Shown here piece after piece: positions 1-4,306 of a stretch of 5,044 bases of DNA. The position numbers and the translations under genes were made by a program. Origin of the DNA: an uncultured Eubacterium sp. (GTDB lineage: Bacteria > Bacillota_A > Clostridia > Lachnospirales > Lachnospiraceae); the NCBI GenBank assembly GCA_948759685.1, contig CAQBGY010000205.1, positions 1,137 to 6,180 of the forward strand, written 5' to 3'. The notes beneath the pieces are model-generated. The model was not told the origin of the DNA. It searched no databases and worked only from the letters and a program-made list of their open reading frames with translations. The stretch's first letter is position 1; every line of letters starts with the position of its first letter.

Positions 1-1
1 G

Positions 2-517
2 ATACTTCGGAGATTCAGAGTCGAGGATGCGGCGGATATGTATGCTAACTGGGCATCGGATCCGGAAGTGACCAGATTTCTGACTTGGCCCGTGCACGCA
101 AGCGTTGATGTGACAAAAAGCCTTCTTTCCGATTTGGTATCCAGATATGAAGATGACGGATATTTTAACTGGGTCATGGAATTAAAAGAAACAGGGAAGA
201 TCATTGGCAATATTTCTGTTGTCAAGCTGAATGAGAGTGTAGAGTCTGCCGATATGGGTTATTGCATGTGCAGAGCCTATTGGGGACAGGGTTTAATGCC
301 GGAAGCATTGAAGGCTGTGATGGAGTATCTTTTTGATGTTGTCGGGCTAAATCGTATTGCGGCTTGTCATGATGTAAATAATCCCAAATCAGGGCGTGTT
401 ATGGATAAAGCTGGAATGAAGCAGGAAGGTATTCTTAGAGCTGCCGGAAAGAACAATCTCGGAATCTGTGATGAGGTATGGCACTCGATGATCCGTAGCG
501 ACAGGGAGAAAAAATGA
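2..517 (+). CDS. GNAT N-acetyltransferase, RimJ/RimL type (5' end outside window)
   Basis: This is the C-terminal 171 codons of an acetyltransferase of the GNAT superfamily, Acetyltransf_3 (RimJ/RimL-like) type, which transfers acetyl from acetyl-CoA to an amine of a protein or small molecule in the cytoplasm. An ATG at 38 is in frame, but the reading frame is open back to base 2 and encodes LRRFRVEDAADMY, the usual family start region (L-R-R-F..D), so the true start lies upstream of the window. The acetyl-CoA loop is seen as YWGQGLMPEAL (243-317 region), followed by the family-typical NNPKSGRVMDKAGM and the EG-hydrophobic turn. Its TGA overlaps the next ATG as ATGA, indicating translational coupling in an operon of two acetyltransferases and a P-loop protein. 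The substrate cannot be read from sequence. The family call is firm; a role in ribosomal protein acetylation is not implied. Confidence 0.9.
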   Translation: MLRRFRVEDAADMYANWASDPEVTRFLTWPVHASVDVTKSLLSDLVSRYEDDGYFNWVMELKETGKIIGNISVVKLNESVESADMGYCMCRAYWGQGLMPEALKAVMEYLFDVVGLNRIAACHDVNNPKSGRVMDKAGMKQEGILRAAGKNNLGICDEVWHSMIRSDREKK

Positions 518-933
518 TAAGATTTATTGAAAAACAGGATAAAGATGCATGGTATAGGCTTGATAAACATCTTCCGATATCAGAATTTGATGAAAAGGTA
601 CGATGCAGACAAGGGTATGTTTGTGTTGAGGATGAAAAAATCATAGGAGTGCTGAGGTACAATCTTTTTTGGGATAATACACCCTTCTGTACGATGCTGT
701 TCATTGATTCCGAGTATCGCGGAAAGGGCTATGGAAAGCGGATGATGGAACATTGGGAGCAGGATATGAAATCCATAGGATATGGGATGATTATGACATC
801 AACGCAAGTAGATGAGGACGCACAACATTTCTATCGGAAGCTTGGATATAAGGATTGTGGCGGCTTTGTTGTAGATATCCCTGGATATGAACAGCCGATG
901 GAGATGATTATGATAAAGGAGTTAACGGTATGA
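514..933 (+). CDS. GNAT N-acetyltransferase, second in operon
   Basis: A 139-residue protein with a single GNAT domain (Acetyltransf_1-like), a usual length for a stand-alone enzyme. The acetyl-CoA pyrophosphate-binding motif A is clear: EYRGKGYGKRMM, fitting R/Q-x-x-G-x-G/A. The C-terminal part has the motif-B-type HFYRKLGYKD, in which the Tyr often serves as general acid. The start is set by AGGGAG at 503-508, five bases before the ATG, inside the end of the upstream gene, and by the ATGA overlap. It ends in another ATGA overlap with the P-loop gene. It differs clearly from its neighbour (Acetyltransf_3 type), so this is not a recent tandem duplication. Family members of this size acetylate antibiotics, polyamines or protein N-termini; the sequence does not decide which. 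Confidence 0.9.
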   Translation: MIRFIEKQDKDAWYRLDKHLPISEFDEKVRCRQGYVCVEDEKIIGVLRYNLFWDNTPFCTMLFIDSEYRGKGYGKRMMEHWEQDMKSIGYGMIMTSTQVDEDAQHFYRKLGYKDCGGFVVDIPGYEQPMEMIMIKELTV

Positions 934-1454
934 TCATCATTGTTACCGGGGCATCACATTCAGGCAAGACAGTTCTTGCTCAGAGGATGCTTGAAAAATA
1001 TAAATACCCTTATCTTTCTATCGATCATCTGAAAATGGGGCTGATTAGAAGTGGTAATACGGATCTTACCCCGGAGGATGATGACGAACTTGAAGGTTAT
1101 TTATGGCCGATTGTTCGAGAGATGATCAAGACCGCAATTGAGAATAAGCAGAATCTTATTGCAGAAGGCTGTTATATTCCTTATGATTGGCGAAGGGATT
1201 TTACAGATGAGTATTTGTCAGAGATCAAGTTCATTTGCCTTGCAATGACGAATGAGTATATCGATGCGCATTTTTCTGATATAAAGGGGCATGGATCTGA
1301 TATTGAGAACAGGCTGGACGATTCCGATTGTACTGTCGAATGGATAAAGGAAGGAAATCGAAAGGTTATAGATGGATTCCGGAGCATGGGAGAGCCAATT
1401 ACCCTTATAAATGATGATTACGTGAAAGTGATATCAGAGATCCTGAGAGAATAG
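930..1454 (+). CDS. P-loop NTPase, adenylate-kinase/small-molecule-kinase-like
   Basis: A 174-residue single-domain P-loop protein. The Walker A motif GASHSGKT (residues 7-14) directly follows an N-terminal beta strand. D32 in YLSIDHLKMG sits where nucleotide and small-molecule kinases place an acidic residue contacting the acceptor. NLIAEGCYIP (residues 75-84) looks like a Walker B-type strand with an acidic end. A charged stretch around 118-145 could be the LID. Proteins like this are usually annotated as adenylate kinase-like, 2-phosphoglycerate-kinase-like or AAA-family ATPase, and the true substrate is generally unknown. The start is well supported by AAAGGAG at 915-921 with eight bases of spacing, and it overlaps the GNAT stop as ATGA. 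Being coupled to two acetyltransferases suggests work on the same class of small molecule, which is inference. No terminator hairpin follows the TAG. Confidence 0.85.
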   Translation: MIIIVTGASHSGKTVLAQRMLEKYKYPYLSIDHLKMGLIRSGNTDLTPEDDDELEGYLWPIVREMIKTAIENKQNLIAEGCYIPYDWRRDFTDEYLSEIKFICLAMTNEYIDAHFSDIKGHGSDIENRLDDSDCTVEWIKEGNRKVIDGFRSMGEPITLINDDYVKVISEILRE

Positions 1455-1462
1455 AATACTGC

Positions 1463-1494
1463 CTATACTGTTGTACTCATGACGGGCCTCCTTT
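1463..1494 (-). pseudogene. Orphan SD and start codon of a truncated downstream gene
   Basis: On the minus strand, 8 bases after the DUF5131 stop, there is a near-perfect SD (AAAGGAGG, 1494-1487), six bases of spacing and an ATG (1480-1478). The frame reads M-S-T-T-V and stops at TAG (1465-1463). Such a good initiation site serving a five-codon ORF at the operon end suggests that a third gene once followed DUF5131 and was cut off, with the break close to the convergent kinase gene. A genuine micro-ORF or a chance SD remain possible. Confidence 0.35.
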
Positions 1495-1501
1495 CTTCAG
1501 G

Positions 1502-2302
1502 CTATGTATCAAGCCCTGCTTTATGTGCCTGAGTGTGCTGCAGTTTTCTGGGTATGTCGTATAGTTTTCCGTCTTTTATAAGCTTTGCTCCGGTCTGATG
1601 GTAGTTGAAGCTTATCCCGTTTTTGATGCACTGTGCGTGAACGGCCTCTACCCAGGAATAATCACAGATCCTGGCTCCGGGCCCGGATTCTCCGCCAACG
1701 GATACGTGCGTGATGACTGGGCTTCCGTCAGATGAACGGTATCCTTCGATATATGGCTGCAGATCCACGGCGGTCAGCATCGGTTCGATCATCACGGAGT
1801 GGTGGAAGAGTGGGAGAGACAGATATACCGGGAGCCTTTTATCAGCCATTTCCTGATTCTCGCAGGTGACAGCTATTGTGACATGCTCCCAGCCTTTGCC
1901 CCAGTTCTTTGGCAGATGGTCTGCGATCCGCTCCGGCCTTTTGGTGATCATGAAGAAGGAACAGTCGGATCGTTCATGCATCATATCCCAGGCGTCTTCT
2001 TTCCATTCATCTGCATCGGCATGAAAGAAATCGGATGAAAAGCATGTCCAGATGTGTGAGCCGAAGGGGATCTTATATCTGCCTTTATATTTGCCGGATC
2101 GTAAGATCTTAACCGGAAGGTCGAAGTTCTCTGTCTTTTGTACGATGGAAGGATCCTTTCCTATGGATTCATCCCTTCGGTACATATAGCAATGCAGGCA
2201 TCCGGTACTGGCCTTCGTGCATCCGTGCCACAGATTCCAGCCTATCGATTCCGGTGGTCTTGGATCGGTATTTTCTTCCGGGAATAAAGACAACTGTTTC
2301 AT
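1502..2302 (-). CDS. DUF5131 (phage Gp37/Gp68-like) radical-SAM-type protein
   Basis: A 266-residue protein matching the DUF5131 family, formerly bacteriophage Gp37/Gp68. WNLWHGCTKASTGCLHCY holds cysteines C28, C35 and C38 in the C-x6-C-x2-C pattern of this family, the likely ligands of a 4Fe-4S cluster used for radical SAM chemistry. Other family landmarks are SSDFFH (89-94), MITKRPERI (118-126), MIEPML (171-176) and SVGGESGPGAR (201-211). The biochemical function of the family is not established to my knowledge; members are common on phages and mobile elements. Residues 3-7 are QLSLF, the sliding-clamp-binding consensus, suggesting action at replicating or repaired DNA. The ATG at 2302 is the only reasonable start, because an in-frame TAA lies two codons upstream, yet its SD is weak. 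It lies 21 bases after the XRE stop and may depend on coupling to that gene. Confidence 0.88.
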   Translation of the reverse strand: MKQLSLFPEENTDPRPPESIGWNLWHGCTKASTGCLHCYMYRRDESIGKDPSIVQKTENFDLPVKILRSGKYKGRYKIPFGSHIWTCFSSDFFHADADEWKEDAWDMMHERSDCSFFMITKRPERIADHLPKNWGKGWEHVTIAVTCENQEMADKRLPVYLSLPLFHHSVMIEPMLTAVDLQPYIEGYRSSDGSPVITHVSVGGESGPGARICDYSWVEAVHAQCIKNGISFNYHQTGAKLIKDGKLYDIPRKLQHTQAHKAGLDT

Positions 2303-2323
2303 GGCGTATTATCATCACACTTT

Positions 2324-2536
2324 CTACGTGGTATGTTCTTCCTCCAGATGGAAGATATCTTCCACAGAGACTTTAAAATATGCTGCAAGGCGAAGAGCTG
2401 TTTCAAGGCTGGCCGGATTCTTTTCAAGCTCGATGTTGCTGATGCTTTTTTCACACATACCGACAGCTATTGCAAGATCAGCCTGCTTTAAGCGCTGTTC
2501 CTTGCGCAGCTTCTTCAGATCATTTTTGACTGCCAT
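2324..2536 (-). CDS. Small XRE/Cro-CI-type HTH transcriptional regulator
   Basis: A 70-residue DNA-binding protein consisting of little more than one HTH_3/XRE domain. Helix 2 is QADLAIAV (18-25) and the recognition helix is EKSISNIELE (29-38). The tail (RLAAYFKVSVEDIFHLEEE) is the usual end of minimal XRE regulators, which act as dimers. The start is decided by an excellent SD, AGGAGGG at 2548-2542, six bases before the ATG. It has its own promoter (2577-2604) overlapped by a perfect inverted repeat, which fits autoregulation. It lies between the S24 repressor gene and DUF5131 on the same strand and probably controls the DUF5131 gene as well as itself. No enzymatic domain is present. Confidence 0.92.
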   Translation of the reverse strand: MAVKNDLKKLRKEQRLKQADLAIAVGMCEKSISNIELEKNPASLETALRLAAYFKVSVEDIFHLEEEHTT

Positions 2537-2576
2537 ATAATCCCTCCTCTTTTGGTTGACCTTGTTGCGGGGAGCA

Positions 2577-2604
2577 ATTATATTGTAGCAATCAACATGT
2601 ACAA
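2577..2604 (-). promoter_or_regulatory. Sigma-A-type promoter of the small XRE-DUF5131 operon
   Basis: On the minus strand, TTGTAC (2604-2599) and a perfect TATAAT (2582-2577) are separated by 16 bases. They lie about 40 bases upstream of the XRE start codon and within the gap after the S24 gene. The -10 box is consensus; the -35 box matches at TTG and C. No terminator separates the S24 gene from this promoter, so read-through from the repressor promoter is also possible. Confidence 0.65.
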
Positions 2605-2606
2605 TA
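2581..2606. repeat. Perfect 7-bp inverted repeat, candidate operator (site C)
   Basis: TATTGTA (2581-2587) and TACAATA (2600-2606) form perfect inverted arms around a 12-base spacer. The repeat covers the -35 box and most of the spacer of the promoter for the small XRE gene, the expected place for a repressor operator. Related TGTA-N13-TACA elements occur at 4250-4270 and 4631-4653. The bound protein is unknown; either XRE protein in the window is a candidate. Confidence 0.55.
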
Positions 2607-2615
2607 ATCCGGACT

Positions 2616-3317
2616 CTAACTCACAACCCGGCCAAACGTTTTAAATGTTTCTCTTTCGGAAATCTCAATAGGAGCGTACTTATCATTCAGTGAGATGAGG
2701 TAGGTTTCTTTTTTGTTGCTTTGAAGCTTCTTACAGAAGGCGTTTCCGTTATAGAAGAAAATCCCTATTTCCCCATCATTCAGTTCTTCTGTCTTCTGGA
2801 TCCAAACGATCTGTTTATCCAGGTATCTCGGCATCATGCTGTCTCCACTGATGCGCACTCCGAAATCAGCTGTCTCCGGAACTTCAGGTCCGACTTCGAC
2901 TTCTTCGTAGCTGTCATTGTCAAGAAACTGACCGGTTCCTGCGGATACAGGCATATCATAGAGATTGAGTATCCTGACTGGCTGCAGGATACGGACGGGA
3001 GTTGCCTGATACTTTTCGGAGCCCTTCAGCAGGTCAATGTAATTAAGTGCCATCGCCCTGCCTTCTTCGTTTAGCTCGGCCATAGGATCGTCCGGATTGT
3101 ATCCTCCTATAAACTGATTGAAGATATCCGTGATCCCGAGGATCTTGCACATCGCAAGAAACTGTACTGCGTTCGGAATGCTGTTACCGGTCTCCCATGT
3201 GCTGTATGCTGCAGGCTTGGTAGGGATTCCCATTCCGGTAAGCTTATCGCAGATATCCTGTTGTGAGTATTTCAGGTTTTTCCGATATGCTGCAAATATG
3301 TTTCCGATATTGTCCAT
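2616..3317 (-). CDS. CI/LexA-like repressor: XRE HTH plus S24 autoprotease domain
   Basis: A 233-residue two-domain repressor. The N-terminal HTH spans about residues 4-70 (SQQDICDKL as helix 2, YSTWETGNSIP after the recognition helix). The C-terminal part is a peptidase S24 domain. It has the Ala-Gly cleavage site A126-G127 (PVSAGTG), the nucleophile S160 in SGDSMMPRY, and the general base K196 in AFCKKL, with Ser-Lys spacing close to that of LexA. In this family RecA filaments or a partner antirepressor trigger self-cleavage, which separates the DNA-binding and dimerisation domains. All catalytic residues are intact, so the protein should be cleavable. The ATG is preceded by AGAGGT with five bases of spacing. 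It is transcribed divergently from the 3646 gene across a repeat-rich control region and probably holds the rightward promoter silent, as in a prophage or integrative element. Confidence 0.93.
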   Translation of the reverse strand: MDNIGNIFAAYRKNLKYSQQDICDKLTGMGIPTKPAAYSTWETGNSIPNAVQFLAMCKILGITDIFNQFIGGYNPDDPMAELNEEGRAMALNYIDLLKGSEKYQATPVRILQPVRILNLYDMPVSAGTGQFLDNDSYEEVEVGPEVPETADFGVRISGDSMMPRYLDKQIVWIQKTEELNDGEIGIFFYNGNAFCKKLQSNKKETYLISLNDKYAPIEISERETFKTFGRVVS

Positions 3318-3334
3318 AAGTGACCTCTTTCTAA

Positions 3335-3354
3335 GTGTGGGATACAGCCCACAC
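3335..3354 (-). promoter_or_regulatory. Perfect hairpin at the 5' end of the repressor mRNA
   Basis: GTGTGGG (3335-3341) and CCCACAC (3348-3354) form a 7-bp stem with a six-base loop. It lies between the predicted start of transcription (about 3360) and the SD of the S24 repressor gene. It could stabilise the mRNA, tune translation, or be a protein-binding palindrome in DNA. There is no T-run after it, so it is not a terminator. Confidence 0.5.
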
Positions 3355-3366
3355 GTCTGTGAATCT

Positions 3367-3395
3367 AATATACTTCATAGGGCGGATAAAATCAA
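3367..3395 (-). promoter_or_regulatory. Leftward promoter of the S24 repressor gene
   Basis: On the minus strand, TTGATT (3395-3390) and TATATT (3372-3367) are separated by the optimal 17 bases. They place the transcription start near 3360, about 43 bases before the ATG. The -10 box lies inside an AATCTAATATA repeat, so the repressor may control its own synthesis. Confidence 0.65.
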
Positions 3396-3437
3396 TAGGA
3401 AAATCTAATATAAATAGAAAACGGAAATATGTTTCTA

Positions 3438-3466
3438 TTGAAATCAAATTAGACTTGTTTTATATT
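3438..3466 (+). promoter_or_regulatory. Rightward promoter facing the 3646 gene
   Basis: TTGAAA (3438-3443) and TATATT (3461-3466) have a 17-base spacer. Transcription would begin near 3473 and run through the structured leader into the 3646 gene. The -10 overlaps TATATTAG, the inverted copy of the repeat found at the repressor promoter. The geometry mirrors a phage-type divergent switch. Confidence 0.65.
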
Positions 3467-3478
3467 AGTTACTCGTAA

Positions 3479-3600
3479 GGGGTACACGTACTGGCCGGCC
3501 GGCAAAATGATACCCCATACACAAGAAACTATATGGGAAGGTGCTTGCGAACCACGCTAACCTTCGGCGGTCGGAATTTGGTTCGCTGCTTGTTTGGGAT
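3479..3600 (+). promoter_or_regulatory. Structured untranslated leader with competing hairpins
   Basis: This stretch lies downstream of the rightward promoter and has no convincing gene. Four stems can be seen: GGGGTA/TACCCC (3479-3484 with 3511-3516), CCCATA/TATGGG (3514-3519 with 3532-3537), GAAGGT/ACCTTC (3537-3542 with 3560-3565) and GCGAACCA/TGGTTCGC (3547-3554 with 3579-3586). Stems 1 and 2 compete for 3514-3516. Stems 3 and 4 cross each other, so they are alternatives or a pseudoknot. The first loop holds the palindrome GCCGGCCGGC (3494-3503), unusually GC-rich against the AT-rich promoter next to it. I recognise no known riboswitch family. It may be a riboregulator or attenuator, but folding is judged by eye. 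Confidence 0.4.
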
Positions 3601-3613
3601 GGAGGTAATGAAC

Positions 3614-3649
3614 ATGCCTATGATTGTTTACATGCGTAGGAGGATATGA
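3614..3649 (+). CDS. Putative 11-residue leader peptide overlapping the next start
   Basis: An ORF reading MPMIVYMRRRI, preceded by GGAGG at 3601-3605 with eight bases of spacing; an ATG at 3608 in the same frame would add two residues but sits too close to that SD. Its TGA overlaps the ATG of the following gene as ATGA. The last arginine codons, AGG AGG, are at the same time the only SD-like sequence for that gene. Ribosomes translating the leader would therefore cover and then re-initiate at the next start, which is an arrangement for translational coupling or attenuation. Expression is inferred from the signals alone. Confidence 0.4.
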   Translation: MPMIVYMRRRI

Positions 3650-4047
3650 ACTATCTTCTTTCTGCGCCGGAAGAAAAACTGAATATAGAGGCTTTTGGTG
3701 AGCTGCCCGGACCTCGGGGTATTATAGTCAGCTCGCTTTGCGGATCGACTAATCAACGTTTCGCAGTAATCTGTAAAGGTGACTTTCCCTTTCCTTTTCA
3801 GACTTCAGATCAAATTGGTGAATTGGAGGTGAAGAGCCGAATGCAGGCGATTGATTTTTATTGCAAGAAGTGCAGGAAATCCATGCGGATCTCCTACGCA
3901 CTGACCGGAGACAGGACGGCTCCGGCTATGAACGGCATTATGATAAAGTGCCACACTCACAAATGTACCAGAGTAGTGACCCTCAAGAATTTTACAGAGG
4001 GGCAGATCGTCGAGAGAACGGATTCTCTCGGAAAGTGCTACTTATAG
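3646..4047 (+). CDS. Cysteine-rich putative zinc-ribbon protein, function unknown
   Basis: A 133-codon ORF of unknown function, probably cytoplasmic, with no signal peptide or membrane segment. The second half looks like a small zinc ribbon: C73-x2-C76 (FYCKKCRKSM) and a second knuckle C102-H-x-H-x-C107 (KCHTHKCTRVV), followed by LKNFTEGQI. I have the impression that short proteins of this kind are common on Clostridia mobile elements, but I could not check. The start is uncertain. The ATG at 3646 has AGGAGG only two bases upstream and overlaps the leader ORF. An in-frame ATG at 3841 (residue 66) is preceded by GGAGGTG at 3825-3831 with nine bases of spacing and would give a compact 68-residue zinc-ribbon protein. 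Residues 1-65 show no recognisable domain and may be untranslated. It is the first gene of the rightward transcript opposite the S24 repressor, a place often held by element-activation genes. Confidence 0.6.
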   Translation: MNYLLSAPEEKLNIEAFGELPGPRGIIVSSLCGSTNQRFAVICKGDFPFPFQTSDQIGELEVKSRMQAIDFYCKKCRKSMRISYALTGDRTAPAMNGIMIKCHTHKCTRVVTLKNFTEGQIVERTDSLGKCYL

Positions 4048-4197
4048 CTTTAGCAAACAGGACGAAATCAAGCGTGCATGACACGCATAATTACAACTAT
4101 ACAAACGAACAAGTTCGTTTGTCGGGGTTACAGACAACTTATAGTTACAGAAAAACTGAATTAGGGCTTCATGATATGGGGGCATGACCCACCGCGG
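4048..4197 (+). other. Gene-free, hairpin-rich stretch after the zinc-ribbon gene
   Basis: No ORF with an SD is seen here. A short ORF from 4079 (28 residues) lacks an SD. The stretch carries GCGTG/CACGC (4072-4076 with 4082-4086), the nested palindrome described separately, and GGG..TCATG/CATGA..CCC (4164-4190). GCATGAC occurs twice, at 4076 and 4182. It is either a structured 3' UTR or a leader for the next regulator. Confidence 0.4.
4095..4146. repeat. Nested inverted repeat with a 22-bp near-palindrome
   Basis: ACAAACGAAC (4101-4110) and GTTCGTTTGT (4113-4122) are perfect 10-bp inverted arms around AA. An outer pair, AACTATA (4095-4101) and TATAGTT (4140-4146), encloses it. As RNA it gives a two-tier stem; as DNA it is a strong dimer-binding palindrome. 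No T-run follows, so it is not a terminator. The GAAC/GTTC core has a two-base gap, unlike the four-base gap of Gram-positive LexA boxes. Confidence 0.55.
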
Positions 4198-4250
4198 ACG
4201 CATGAAAAGATAACCGGTAAAACGGATTCTTTTCGTGCGTTTTGTTTATT
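4198..4250 (+). terminator. Rho-independent terminator after the zinc-ribbon gene
   Basis: ACGCATGAAAAGA (4198-4210) pairs with TCTTTTCGTGCGT (4228-4240) over 13 bp with one G-U wobble, topped by a short CCG/CGG helix. A T-rich tract, TTTTGTTTATT, follows at 4240-4250. It lies about 150 bases after the zinc-ribbon stop and just ahead of the next regulator. Because I see no good promoter for that regulator, the structure may act as an attenuator with partial read-through. Confidence 0.65.
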
Positions 4251-4271
4251 GTAGCGGACACAACAGTACAT
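4247..4271. promoter_or_regulatory. TGTA-N13-TACA element upstream of the second XRE gene (site A)
   Basis: TATTGTA (4247-4253), then GCGGACACAACAG, then TACAT (4267-4271). It shares TATTGTAGC and CAACA with the inverted repeat at 2581-2606, and TGTA..CGGACA..TACAT with the minus strand of 4631-4653. This suggests a common operator. A matching promoter here is not convincing: TTGTTT at 4242 lacks a good -10 at the right distance. Confidence 0.4.
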
Positions 4272-4273
4272 CT

Positions 4274-4303
4274 CTTTTTTCCGGTTCGCCCGGAAAGAAG
4301 GAG
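4274..4303 (+). promoter_or_regulatory. Hairpin burying part of the SD of the XRE gene at 4307
   Basis: CTTTTTTCCGG (4274-4284) pairs with CCGGAAAGAAG (4290-4300) over 11 bp with one G-U wobble and a TTCGC loop. The 3' arm takes in the first three bases of the only SD, AAGGAG (4298-4303), which ends just three bases before the ATG. Folding would therefore limit ribosome access. This suggests low or conditional translation of the regulator. Confidence 0.45.
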
Positions 4304-4306
4304 AAG

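Larger units (their letters stand above)
3362..3468. repeat. Operator-like repeat cluster between divergent promoters
   Basis: AATCTAATATA occurs at 3362-3372 and again at 3402-3412, exactly 40 bases apart. The inverted form TATATTAG is at 3461-3468. A second set is built on AATAG: TCAATAG at 3392-3398, its complement CTATTGA at 3435-3441, and a perfect inverted pair AATAGAAA (3413-3420) / TTTCTATT (3432-3439). The outer CTAATATA copies overlap the -10 boxes of the leftward and rightward promoters. This is the layout expected of operators for the S24 repressor, but binding is inferred only from position and repetition. Confidence 0.55.

Noticed and set aside
2..1454. Aminoglycoside-resistance cassette (acetyltransferase plus kinase)
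   Set aside because: The P-loop protein lacks the APH-type kinase fold motifs, and the GNATs show no diagnostic AAC signature that I can recognise.
3541..3590. tRNA-like GGTTCGC in the leader
   Set aside because: No acceptor stem, anticodon arm or correct T-loop geometry; the motif is explained by the GCGAACCA/TGGTTCGC stem.
3479..3600. Origin of transfer or replication origin
   Set aside because: Hairpins are present, but there are no iterons, nick-site match or adjacent relaxase or replication gene in the window.
4101..4122. Possible LexA (SOS) box in the palindrome CGAAC..GTTCG
   Set aside because: Gram-positive LexA boxes have four bases between GAAC and GTTC; here there are two, and no promoter lies on it.
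4079..4165. 28-codon ORF in the gene-free stretch
   Set aside because: No SD, and it runs straight through the palindromes; coding is unsupported.
3861..4187. 108-codon ORF on the plus strand overlapping the zinc-ribbon gene
   Set aside because: No SD, no recognisable domain, and it overlaps a frame with a clear cysteine pattern; treated as a shadow.
4235..4306. GTG at 4235 as start of the XRE gene
   Set aside because: It lies in the 3' arm of a terminator, has no SD, and adds residues with no family resemblance; the ATG at 4307 has an SD.
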